Positions 24,016-34,371 of a DNA stretch of 64,000 nt are shown one piece after another. The DNA is taken from the NCBI GenBank assembly GCA_000827325.1, contig KN832870.1:5704001-5768000 (forward strand), written 5' to 3'. The stretch is from Oidiodendron maius Zn. Its lineage: Eukaryota; Ascomycota; Leotiomycetes; Myxotrichaceae. The notes under the pieces are model-generated. The model was given only the letters and a program-made list of their open reading frames with translations. It had not been told where the DNA came from and ran no database searches. How positions within the stretch are numbered: the stretch's first letter is position 1; each line of letters opens with the position of its first letter. A program made the translations under genes and the position numbers.

Positions 24016-26628
24016 ATGTTGACGGAGCACAAGGGAAAATTCAATCCATCACGAATCTCTACTTTGGCAAATATAGCTTCCCGACCAGCATTGCGGCCGT
24101 TTGACGAATGTCCCCTCTGCACAGTTGGATCTGAGGATATAGACTTAGCTGAAGGTCTGTCTAGGTTGAATGGTGGTCCAGATCGGCTTCCAAGGCATGT
24201 TGCAGGCCATTTGAAATCCTTAGCTCTAATGTTCCTGCCGCCAGGATATGACGACACCGAGGACGAAACAGGTAGCCAAACTCCATCATCCAATAATCGT
24301 TCGGCTCGAACTGTGGATTCAAAAGATTCTATTTTCGAGGATTCGTTGACGTTCGAGGGTTACGATCGTGCCCTTCCACCTTGGGAACCAGATGTAGAAG
24401 TTGATGAAGACTGGTTGCTCCTGTCTAAGAAACAGGATTTTGACCCCGAGATGGAACCTACATTACAAACCTTTGCCAAACATGCTCAGCCACGGCAACA
24501 ACCATTTGAGGCAAGCCAGAGAAGAGAAGATTCGGCAACTCTAGATATAGAAGAAAAGGCCACCCTTGCCACGACTATTGACGAGATCAAAGCGGTTACA
24601 TTAGGATCTAATGCGGAGACTGAAGAGCAGTCCAAGAGGATCGAGATGGTCGAGTTACAGTCCAAGCTCTTCTTTCGACCTGAGATGGAACGAGTCGCAC
24701 TTAACTTGGACCATGTTGGGCGTAGGCTCATCTTCAGAGGAGATCTTCTATATGCTAGGCATTCCACTTGGCTGAAGAGTCACGTAATGCTTTTTGACCA
24801 TTATCTTATCCTTACAGAGACCGTCACGCAACGAGAAAGTACAGCCAAGGGGGGAGAGATGGGGGTCTTCGACGTTTCCAAATTTGTAAGTGATCCCTAA
24901 GCAGTCAACAGATCTTTGGTCTAACTTTGCACAGCCAATCCCCATCCAACTTCTTATCCTTGAAAGTACCAACGACGACCCAGTCATCAGGTCCCCAGTT
25001 AAAGGTTTTGGCGTAGTCAATACCGGGAGAAAGAGCGTAGCAAATACCCAAAATCCAAGGCTCAATCAAACCGCGACAAACGACCTTGAACCGCAGAACA
25101 CCCCGGAGGATGCGCAATCAAACAACTCAGCGTCGATCATGTCGTCTGTTAGAAAATCGGACTCGGCGCCTTCAAATGATGCCGATGCTATGCTTCTGTA
25201 CCCCTTTCGGCTCAAGCACCTTGGAAATCCACACGTATACACGTTATACGCTCCTTCCGCACAAAATCGGCACGATTGGTGTAATAAGATCCTTGAGGCT
25301 AAGACTCGCTATTCTACATCTCTCTTAACAGAAAATAGTGAGCCCTTCCGACTCCGGGTCATTGCTGATACTGCTTTTGCATATGATTCGATATCTGCGT
25401 CGCAACGTAGTGTTGTCTTAGTCAAGGGCACACCCTTGGACCAAGCTATCCGAGAGATAGAACAAATATATGGAACTAGCCTTCCACCGCCGGTGTGCAG
25501 AGCAGAAGTCAATTGTGCTGCAACCTTCAATTGCTATGGAAAGTCGATGGTAGTTATTGGCACTGACTTTGGACTCTATATCTCTGAGACAAACGATCAT
25601 CGACGCTGGATAAAAGTAAAAATTCTATATTATTGACGATTCAAGCTAACATAGTTCAGTCTATTTCAATAAGCCATGTTACGCAAATAGGGATTCTAGA
25701 AGAGTTCTCTATCTGCCTTATTATTGCCGACAAATCCCTAATAGCCTACCACCTGGATACTATTATTCCAGGCTTTAATTTTCCTGCCTCGAATATCGAT
25801 TCCAAACCGCAGAAACTTTCTGGAGTTCGAGATGTTTCCTTCTTCGCCACTGGCCGTATCAAGGAAAGAACCTTAGTCTTCTATAAGAAACGAGACGGTT
25901 TAAACTCGTCATTTAAGGTTCTCGAACCCATCTTCCAAACATCATCCGAGAAGAAATCCCGTAATCTTTTTGGTAGAAAACTCGGTAGAGGGACAACAGA
26001 CTTCTTTAAAGGGTTTGACGAGTTCCATATCCCAACTGAATGTTACACGATTAATCTGTTTAACGAGTATATGGCGATCAGTACCCGGCGAGGCTTTGAG
26101 GTTCTGTCCCTAAATAAGAAAGATCCTGTGGCGATTCCCGATATGAAAAATCCTGCTATCACAAATATCGCAGCACGCCTCGCCAACCAGAAGCCACTTG
26201 GCATGTTCCGGCTCTCCAGTTTCGAATTCTTGCTATGCTATGAAGAAACTAGTGTGTACGTGGACAAGGGCGGTGATATCTCACGGACTGTCGTGATGGA
26301 GTATGTGGGTAAGGCGAAGACGGCTGTGTTGTACGGAGTATACCTTGTGCTATTTAACAGTGAATTCGTGGAAGTAAGGAATGCGGAGAATGGCAGATTA
26401 AGACAGGTGATTACTGGTAGGGATGTTAGGCCTTTGGACTATGGCATTAATACCCTTGGTGCTGATGCGGCTACGAGTCAATCGAATCCACCTGGCAACA
26501 GTGCACAGAAGGGGACACTGAAGTTGGCAATGGCTCATCCAGAGGTTGCGGGGCGTCGGATTGTGTTGGAGATGGTTCTTAATGAGGGGCATTCGGAGGA
26601 AGTATTTGAACAAAATGCTGGAGTCTAG
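24016..26628 (+). CDS. PH-CNH protein related to the C-terminal half of ROM1/ROM2
   Basis: Exons 24016-24885, 24935-25615 and 25660-26628 give 839 aa. Residues ~35-80 hold CPLC...HVAGHLKSLAL, the tail of the C2H2-type region common in fungal proteins. Residues ~215-450 match the PH region of Rho1 exchange factors (ERVALNLDHVGRRLIF, LESTNDDPV, TLYAPSAQNRHDWC). From ~460 on is a citron homology domain (LEEFSICLIIADKSLIAYHL through a conserved NLFNEYMAISTRRGFEVL block). ROM1/ROM2 proteins activate Rho1 in cell-wall integrity signalling through a DH domain placed before PH. No DH or DEP domain is present here, so exchange activity is not expected; a scaffold or decoy role is possible. The last intron is only 44 bp but has a CTAAC branch and restores the motif. 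The 5' end is uncertain. Confidence 0.78.
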
Positions 26629-27742
26629 TCATCTTCGTCGCCAAGGCTTCTAATTGAAGTGCGGGTAAGCAGTTATCCGAAACGGCTTTTAAGAGAGGTG
26701 CTCGGAAGCTGATATTCGCAGTGGCATGAAGAACTATCGTGAATTCTTATTCAATTCTGCAGACTTTCAGCGGTAATACAATAGCACTTCTTCGCCATGT
26801 CACCAAGAATAAGGATAGGATTTTGAATCTAATTCGGTCTTTGATATGGCGAGACTGCTGGGGCGTAGTGCACTTCCATTGTTGAGACGATGGAATAGGG
26901 GATGAAAGATGCGAAAGCGTGAGGAGACGGCCATTTTTGGAATAGGCAGCCAGTATGTGAAATTCATGGGGGGAAAACATCTTTCTGAGTCGCTGTCTCC
27001 GTGTCTGTCAGTAACATATTTGGGATCCCCGACCAGACGAGGGGCCTTTCCGGGCGCCTCGTTTAAAGTGGTTGATTTCTGGTGAGATGGTCCTGACCGA
27101 GCGCCCGTGTCGCGTAAATGGGGTGAGCGGAGCTGAGCTTGTGCCGAGCCTGAGTGTTGGAGTGCCAAGGAACTCAATGTACGCAGGCATACAGTACACT
27201 TGGTACAGTACTGCTTATGTATTTACCAGGCTACTCCCACTGTAGTGGCAAATTCAAATCGTCAACTTCATATCGAGTATTGCAACACTGAGCAAAGGCC
27301 GTGCTAGTCCCGTGAGACGGAGAGTTGGGAAGAGCAAAAATTGCCGTACGGGAACGGCCATAACGGGAGGCGGAGAAAGCGGATATTACTAAGCAAGCGC
27401 CAAATTCGCTCTAGCGCGAATGTATTATCATTCACGTGTCTCCATTACCAGATCGGAATGTCGTTCTTCGCAAAACGCAATCAACTTACACCAACCTGCC
27501 ATTGGGATCATCAATGCTCTTGGAATAGGCTAGAATTGACATTAGCGAGTACCGTTTTAACCTCTAATACTCGACTCTACCGGTTCTCCGACCCAAGCAC
27601 TAAGATCCCATCCTTCATCTGGCACGCGCTTCTCAGTCCTGACACAAATTTCAGCTCGTGTTGGATGTCAATACCTGTAGCTGCATTGTACTTGTATGCA
27701 TAGTAATCCTGCAGTACTATTCACACCCCAAACCAAGGCGGC
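26629..27742. other. Intergenic, no supported gene
   Basis: No frame in this stretch shows a domain or consistent splicing. The last ~150 bases are the likely promoter of the Zn2Cys6 gene. Confidence 0.45.
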
Positions 27743-29298
27743 ATGACGAAACCTTGTGGACCAAAAGACAGGCGCCTTCGGCGCCACCGTTGCCTCTATT
27801 GCCGTCAGAATCATGTAAAGGTGAGTGTCGCAAGCACGTCCTTAGATCAACAAACTTATATATATCTCAAAATGTGTAGTGCGATGGGAAATCGCCTTGC
27901 TCGCGCTGCGTTCAGCGAGATTTGGTCTGCACCACATCTGCGGCCGCTCCCAAACCGGCCTTCGTCACTTGGCAGCCTGAAATAGAGCAGAGCTCTTCAG
28001 CACCACTGGACGATGATCGAGTTTCTGCCATTAATAGGTTCTTCAGGGGCGTTGAGACAAGTATCTCACCGTTGTTAGCAGCTTTATCATCTAATGATGT
28101 ACGTCATATTATCAAAGAAGATGCCTTAGCCCGGGACATAGCCGTTGTCATTGGCAGTAAGACAATAGCTCAAACTCCCAGCATTGAGGCGGTGAATAGG
28201 ATGCAACACGGTGAATCCATTTCCATAACGAGTCAGGACATTCGATCAAGATTTCAGTCCAGGCTAAACATGCCGGATGCGTGCCGTCAAAACTCCGTAT
28301 TAGTATGTGCCTTACTATTAAGTATCTTCGATGTAAGTACAGGGTCATATGTCAATTAGTTCAAATAGTGGCTTACCATCGCCTAGCTAATGGAGGACGC
28401 CTCAGGGCTTCGATGGTACAACACAGTGCAGCAGATTTTAGAACAAATTGTGTGCGTGCGAGGGCCATCTGGTTTCGTCGGTCAATTAGAACTCTCCCTT
28501 TTCATGCTCTGTAAAATATACGGGGGTCTGCGAGCTCTTAACCTTGATGAGGATACTTGCCTTGCGGATATTGAGTGGCGCATTGACGGCCAAGACAGCG
28601 AGTGGGCTGTGTTCGACGAACTGATTGGAATAATCTGCGTCATAGCAAGATTGAATGCTAAGTAAGACTAACGCCTTATCTCTGGATCATAGGAACTAAA
28701 TAACCACAGGTCAATATTATGGCTCAAAGCATGGAAGCAAAGAGTACAAGAGACGACAGGAACAGATCTCGGCACATTATATCCAAATACCATTGATTAC
28801 GTGGAAAACGAAACCCAGGCTCAAATAGCAGCAGAGATTACTCACACAGCATCCACAACATTAAATGAGCTCAGACAGCTAGAACCGCGCTTCCAACAGT
28901 GCCAGAACATAAATTTCCTCTCCGCCTACTATCACAGCGGCCTGATCAGCCTATCACGTCTCTTTGTCGACCCGGCATGGATCCCATATAATCCGCCAAA
29001 CATAAACGAGTCTCTCATCAAATATCACTCGCTCACGTCTCTTGAATTCATAGAGAAGGTGATTCCAACTGCGCATCTCGAAGCCCCGTTTTTGCTTCCA
29101 CCATTACTAGTCGTATCTCTGGAAACTAGAGACGCGAGCGTGAGGACTCGAATCGCATCGGTTCTTAGATCTGTACAATCTCAAGGGTTTGCTGTTGCTT
29201 CATCGTACTTCGCGGACATAAGCTTCATATGGAACATATTCAAATGTCGCGATGAGACTCCGCACAACGGCATCTCCCTACCACAAGAGAATCCTTGA
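27743..29298 (+). CDS. Zn2Cys6 transcription factor with four exons
   Basis: Exons 27743-27820, 27880-28332, 28387-28661 and 28710-29298 give 464 aa. The zinc cluster is split by intron 1: RCLYCRQNHVK joins CDGKSPCSRCVQRDLVC to give all six cysteines. Intron 1 at this position in the cluster is common in fungal regulators and supports the model. The middle and C-terminal regions are helical and resemble the short C-terminal domain of aflR-like or fungal-specific factors without a recognised signature. The next gene, 346 bp downstream in the same direction, is a FAD oxidoreductase, a plausible target by adjacency. Confidence 0.83.
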
Positions 29299-29643
29299 CC
29301 ATTGCGGGTGAATTTAAGAGCCCAAAAGGCCAAGGCCTTAAAAGACTCGCAAGATATTTTCTTTCATTGAGTTGTTCAGAGTAGTCAACGAGCTTGAGCT
29401 TCGTCTTATGCCTTGGTGAGTCCTATTAGCCTAGCCGCTTTAGGAAGAAATCTCGCGAAACAAGGGTGCATGTGGAGGTTGTCAAAGAGCAGACTAGGGA
29501 AGAAACTGATACTGATTTTTCCAGGATAAATATCTGCTTTACCTCCCACTATTATAATTCTATTCGTGAAGCTCTCTTCCTATGCGGCTCTTGCGGCGCT
29601 GTCAACTTATCACCACTACAAACGTCGCACTGAAAATTTCATT
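29299..29643. promoter_or_regulatory. Intergenic promoter region of the FAD oxidoreductase gene
   Basis: 345 bp between two same-direction genes. No distinct motif seen. An in-frame GTG upstream of 29644 opens a longer frame, but the first ATG is at 29644. Confidence 0.4.
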
Positions 29644-31255
29644 ATGGGCATCGTCTTGTCCTGGATTCGACATCTCTATAAAACGATACTGATACTTTTC
29701 GACACGCTATCCCAACTTAACAACGACTTTGGACCTGTTCTCAAACGCCTCAACAGTGATCCGGGCCTTCCGGTTCGGAACCCAACTTCTTCATATTGGC
29801 TTTTTGACCCGCCTTTCCCCTCTCTGGCTGAATGCAAGTCTCACCATCTTCCAAAAGAAGCCGATGTCGTGATTATTGGCTCGGGAATTACTGGGGCAGC
29901 TGTTGCAAAAACAGTCCTTCAAGAATGGGCGCGAAAAGGAGAGGATAAGAAGCTCGTCGTGCTCGAAGCACGAGAAATATGCAGTGGTGCGACAGGGCGT
30001 AATGGCGGTCACATAAAGGTCTCGCCGTACCTGGCTTTTGACCTGTTGGAGAAGAAATATGGAACGCATCGGGCCGCAGAGATATTGGATTTTCAGATGC
30101 GGCATTTAGATGTTCTGATGGACTTGTGTGAGAAGGAGAGTATTCAAGTAGCCGAATGCAGGCATGTTGAAACCGTGGATGTGTTTCTTAACTCCGATGT
30201 ATTTAACGATAAAAAGCAGAAAATTCGGCAGGTAAACAAGTTTATGCCCAAAGCCAAGATCAAAATCTGGGAAAAGGCGGAAGCGAGAGAAGTATGGCTT
30301 CAACTAGACGGAATTCACTCCGCTAACGGAAATTCAGAAATTCTCCTTTGCCCCTCATGTTGTCGGCGCCATCTCTTACAGGGCAGGAGCTCTCTTCCCA
30401 TACCGCTTCGTCACGTCCGTGTTCCGCTCCCTTCTCGACGAGAGCCCCTCAGCTATCTCGATTGAAACAAATACACCTGTCACATCCATATGCATGCACT
30501 CCCCGGCTACCCACCCATACCAAGTCCACACTCCCCGTGGTATCATCAACGCGCGCTATATAATACACGCTACGAACGCCTATGCCGGCCATCTCATCCC
30601 AGGCTTGCGAGGAAAGATGATTGGCATCAGAGCTCACATGTCTGCTCAAGCCGCTCCACAATCCTTTCCCCAGTCAGACGGGAAGCGTTCATGGTCATTT
30701 GTATACGGCAAGGCAGATTACGATTACATGACACAGCGACACGGTAAATCCGGAGATCTCATGTTAGGAGGAGGCTTCTGCTGTTCCATGGCCAAGGGAT
30801 TAGACCATATTGCAGTCTATGACGATAGTGTTGCTGAGCCACTCACATCGTGTCATCTCCGCGGCATGATTCCAACCGTCTGGGGAGAAGATGCAGAGGG
30901 CGGGAGAGTGAAGAATATTTGGTCTGGTATTATCTGCTACACTGCGGACTCCTTACCTTATGTCGGGAGACTAGATTATCGACTGACAGGCCGCAAGGTA
31001 AGCGGATCCTCGCAGGACGGAAAGGATCAACCAGCCGAGTGGATTTCGGCAGGATATCATGGCGAAGGGATGGTGTATGCTTGGCTTTGCGGGGTTGCGG
31101 TTGGCCGAATGGTTGTTGGCTCGGAGGATGAGGACTTGGATGAGCAACTCGGCATGCCACGTGGAAGAGTCTCTGAATGGCTTCCAAAAGAGCTGCTTGT
31201 TACTTATAAGAGAGTGCAAAACAGTGATATTTTGGATATTGCAGGTGAATTATAG
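29644..31255 (+). CDS. FAD-dependent oxidoreductase (DAO family)
   Basis: Exons 29644-30291 and 30338-31255 give 521 aa. The 46-bp intron has GTATGG, a CTAAC branch and TTCAG, and splicing joins two frames that otherwise stop. The dinucleotide-binding motif ADVVIIGSGITGAAVA lies near residues ~77-92, followed by VVLEAREICSGATGRNGGH, the standard FAD-binding continuation of DAO enzymes such as sarcosine oxidase-like proteins. A hydrophobic stretch at the N-terminus (MGIVLSWIRHLYKTILILF) may be a membrane anchor. The C-terminus has PYVGRLD and a GYHGEGMVYAWLCG block typical of the FAD contact near the end of the fold. Substrate probably an amine or amino acid; not determinable here. Lies after a Zn2Cys6 regulator. 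Confidence 0.87.
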
Positions 31256-33684
31256 ACAAAATGGCCTGAGAACATACAAAGCAGGAATATTGCTTTTCGT
31301 CACTCTCTTTCTCTATTATCAAACTTAAATTTCACTTAGTTGTGACATAGGAGTAAAATTCAAACTCACATTCTTATACGCCTCATGCCCCTCCCGCCGG
31401 CGACGTGGTATTGTTGGAGGCGTACCGTCGAAGGCATACTGTAGAAGATTGCACTGTATCCAACCTTGCTCTATTCACCAACAAATAGACTGAGCCACAA
31501 AACCGCGGTTATAGTTATTCATTGATACAGCATAAGGTTATTGTGCTCGGCGCCCCAGCCAATTACCCGGAGAAGCTCAATAAGATTTGATCGGTGGTGG
31601 CTGAACGCATACGCGGAATGCGCACCTCGCCTCAACCAGGAAGACTGCAACTCTGGTGTTACTCAGGATCACAGGATCTGGCTGGTATCCGCAAGGGAGC
31701 CGTTATAGGGAGCTCGCACGTGAAAGCGCCCACATACCTGGTTGGACGATGGACAATGTGAGGGGAGAACATCAAGAAGGCATACCAGGGAAGCTACTAA
31801 GCATACACTACCTATATATCTCCTTGTTGCCTATTGGGTCTATATAAAGATTGCAAGGCCTTAGAAGTAGTAAGCAGGTTAATATATATACCTCTGCCTC
31901 CTAGAAGTAAGCTACAGTGGCTTTTTTCAGTTATACCTATATATAGTTATATAGTAGTACCTATATGATAAAGATTAGGATATTGTTATCTTTATCGTTT
32001 AGTGATAGACAGGATTTATACGAAGCCTTCCTACTAATAGCAGCCTAACCTAACCTACTGAATTGAGAGCTATTATTAAGGGACCTTATAGTAAGGAGAT
32101 CTATCTTAATAAGTACAGAACAGTCTTGCTCTTTATAACAGGTATCGGTATAGCTGGCCAGTTGCCTTTATATAAGACAGCTTCTTGAAAAATTTTATAA
32201 TTATAATATAAAGGCAAGGAGGATTGCGTTATTCTGGCAGGTGAATTCTAAAGGTAGGCTCTAGTTAATTCCAGGAGAACCCTTACTGATAGTCATCCTG
32301 AAGAGTACTTGATATAGGTGGGATAATGGATGACCGATCTACTTAAGCAAGACTCCGAATATATAAGTTTGATCAAGGCGATTATTAGAGCATCTCTGAA
32401 CCACATTTCTAATAGATCCTTAATATACAGCTCTTTGTAACCGGGAACTATATTACCAAGGGTGCGGAACACGGTATGGTCAGCCGAGTCGGTACACATG
32501 ACTATATTATAGTGAATTATAGAGGCCTCGATATTGAGAATCTGATTAGATCTGAAATTGAAGGGAGAAAGGGCCGAAGTGTGATCTCATGTAGGTGTAG
32601 GAATGAAGAGATGTTGTTCGCATGACTAACGGCTTGATGTAGTATGTATAAATAATCATAGAGAGGAACAGGTTCGAGAGGTTGTAAGGCAGATGTTGGA
32701 CAAGGATATCCACTTGAAGGAGTTGCCGTTCCACCCGTTGTAATTCCAAATGCCTAGGTGAGACTTTCGCCTGGAAAAGTGCGTATCGGCGAAAATTTGT
32801 CCCGGGAGTACTCGAAGGACAAAATTTCTCCGATACGCACTTCTTGCACCTGTGACTTCACATCGGAGAAGCCTTGTCCTTTGCGGAGTGCCTGATGACA
32901 GATATTTTCCGATGCGACTGCCTGGAGGAGCAAAATACGCATAGGACAAGTTTAGTCCGTTTCAAAATGCCTGAGGACAAAACTTGTCCGATGCGAAGTC
33001 ACGGAGGTGAAAGTTTGTCCTCAGGCATAACACAGCGAACAATACTTCTCCGATGCGAGGCCAATGGAGGTAATAGTGGCGATGCAACTGTTCTAGGATC
33101 AAAAGTAAAGGTTTTACCAAGATTCATGTTCGGGGCTCTAGAGGGCCTTCTTCGCGTATAAATAAAAAGGCACTAGAAGGGAAAAGCACAGCGGGCATGG
33201 AGCAAGAAGGAGCAAGTGCGCAGAATGTGGCTGGCTCATTGTTTTAGGCTGACACGTCAGCCACCTGTCTGCCTTGTCAAGGCATGAGCTTGCACACACC
33301 TATCTTGCAAGAATAGGAAGCTTGAAGCGAAGGGATGACATATTGCCGCTATTGATTAATCTCAGTATCTCGCGGCGGCTGTGCTCTTAGTCTGGTAGGA
33401 TGATGAGATGCATCCAGCTGGCGGCATGCGGTGATCGTTGCCAAATGGCTTGTTTCAGCCTTGCAATGTGGCCGTGAGTGGGCGCGTAATTTCGTTCAGG
33501 GGCCAAACTTGGGTCAAGGCTCTGACAACGATAAGATTATAATAAGAGAAAGGAGCAGCTCACAAATTGCGACCCTCTACACCTGAATATTCACGGCTGT
33601 TAAGCTCGCAAGCCGATAATCTCACTTCCGACTTATCTATTTTACGACCAAGATCTGTGTTTGCCAGCATACCTTCCCTCCAAC
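31256..33684. other. Gene-poor AT-rich region
   Basis: No coding region supported. 31800-32500 is rich in TA steps and short AT words, consistent with a RIP-decayed repeat. 32777-33028 holds an inverted-repeat array described separately. The last part is the promoter of the GRF gene. Confidence 0.5.
32777..33028. repeat. Array of imperfect inverted repeats around a shared word
   Basis: Three stem-loop pairs sit side by side. Arms 32777-32802 and 32817-32842 match at about 24 of 26 positions with a 14-nt loop. Arms 32855-32879 and about 32973-32997 are also complementary with several mismatches. Arms 32967-32985 and 33011-33028 match almost fully. All share words like gtccgatgcgaagt, so this is a family of related hairpins, not chance palindromes. 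Confidence 0.75.
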
Positions 33685-34371
33685 ATGTCCACCCAGACAC
33701 CTGGAACAAATAGGTTTAGCAAATTCTTTGGAGGCACGTATAGGAATAGCCAATGGTATTGCTCGTGCAACAAAGAGACGAAGTACCTTCGAACCGGGCA
33801 GGGAGTAAATACAGGCCAACATTGTATGTGGATGAGAACATGCTGTTTCACCCCTGGATGGAAGCAAACCTAATTATTGGCAGTTTACAAATGCGGCCAG
33901 AACCCAGTGTGCGGATTTTGGCTCTGGGAAGAACATGAACCTGAAGCCCGGAGGCACTTGGCCGCTTCCATGTCACCTGAACCTCAAACCCCATCTAGGC
34001 CTCGCCAAAGCGGCATCGAATCGCGTTCGCAGTCAAGCCGTTCGACAGGTTTAGAGACCGCAGCTCGGGGAAATTCAAGCAGTGCTGCAACTGATCGAGT
34101 GCTTCGGAGTGCTCGACAATCAACACCAACTTCCAGTCAGGCTGATCGGTCCCTGCCTCGTCCTCAAACTCCGGATGACGAAGACGGGCTTGCCACAAGA
34201 GTGATAAATCTACTTGAGGGTTATAATATACAGCTCAGGCCCAAAGAGAAGCGTAAGCTACAAGTGTTAATAGACGATTATATCGACGACATGGAAACGG
34301 AGTTGAGTCTATATAAAGAGCAACTTGAGACCAGGCGGGAGGTGGATGAGGACGGATATGTAGTTGATTAG
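33685..34371 (+). CDS. GRF-type zinc-finger protein
   Basis: Exons 33685-33823 and 33884-34371 give 208 aa. The splice completes a GRF zinc finger at residues ~20-70: WYCSCNKETKYLRTG, then NTGQHFYKC, then CGFWLWEEHE, giving the Cys-x-Cys...Cys...Cys arrangement that binds zinc and single-stranded nucleic acid in topoisomerase III, APE2 and NEIL3. After it come a low-complexity Ser/Arg-rich linker (~80-145) and an acidic helical C-terminus (PKEKRKLQVLIDDYIDDMETEL), possibly coiled-coil. No catalytic domain is attached. Stand-alone GRF proteins are frequent in ascomycete accessory regions, often multicopy. Function unknown; nucleic-acid binding is the safe inference. Confidence 0.8.

Noticed and set aside
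24886-25659. Frameshifts in the PH-CNH gene
   Set aside because: Both apparent shifts are introns of 49 and 44 bp with good splice and branch sites that restore family motifs.
30292-30337. Frameshift in the FAD oxidoreductase gene
   Set aside because: A 46-bp intron with CTAAC branch explains it; the joined sequence is continuous.
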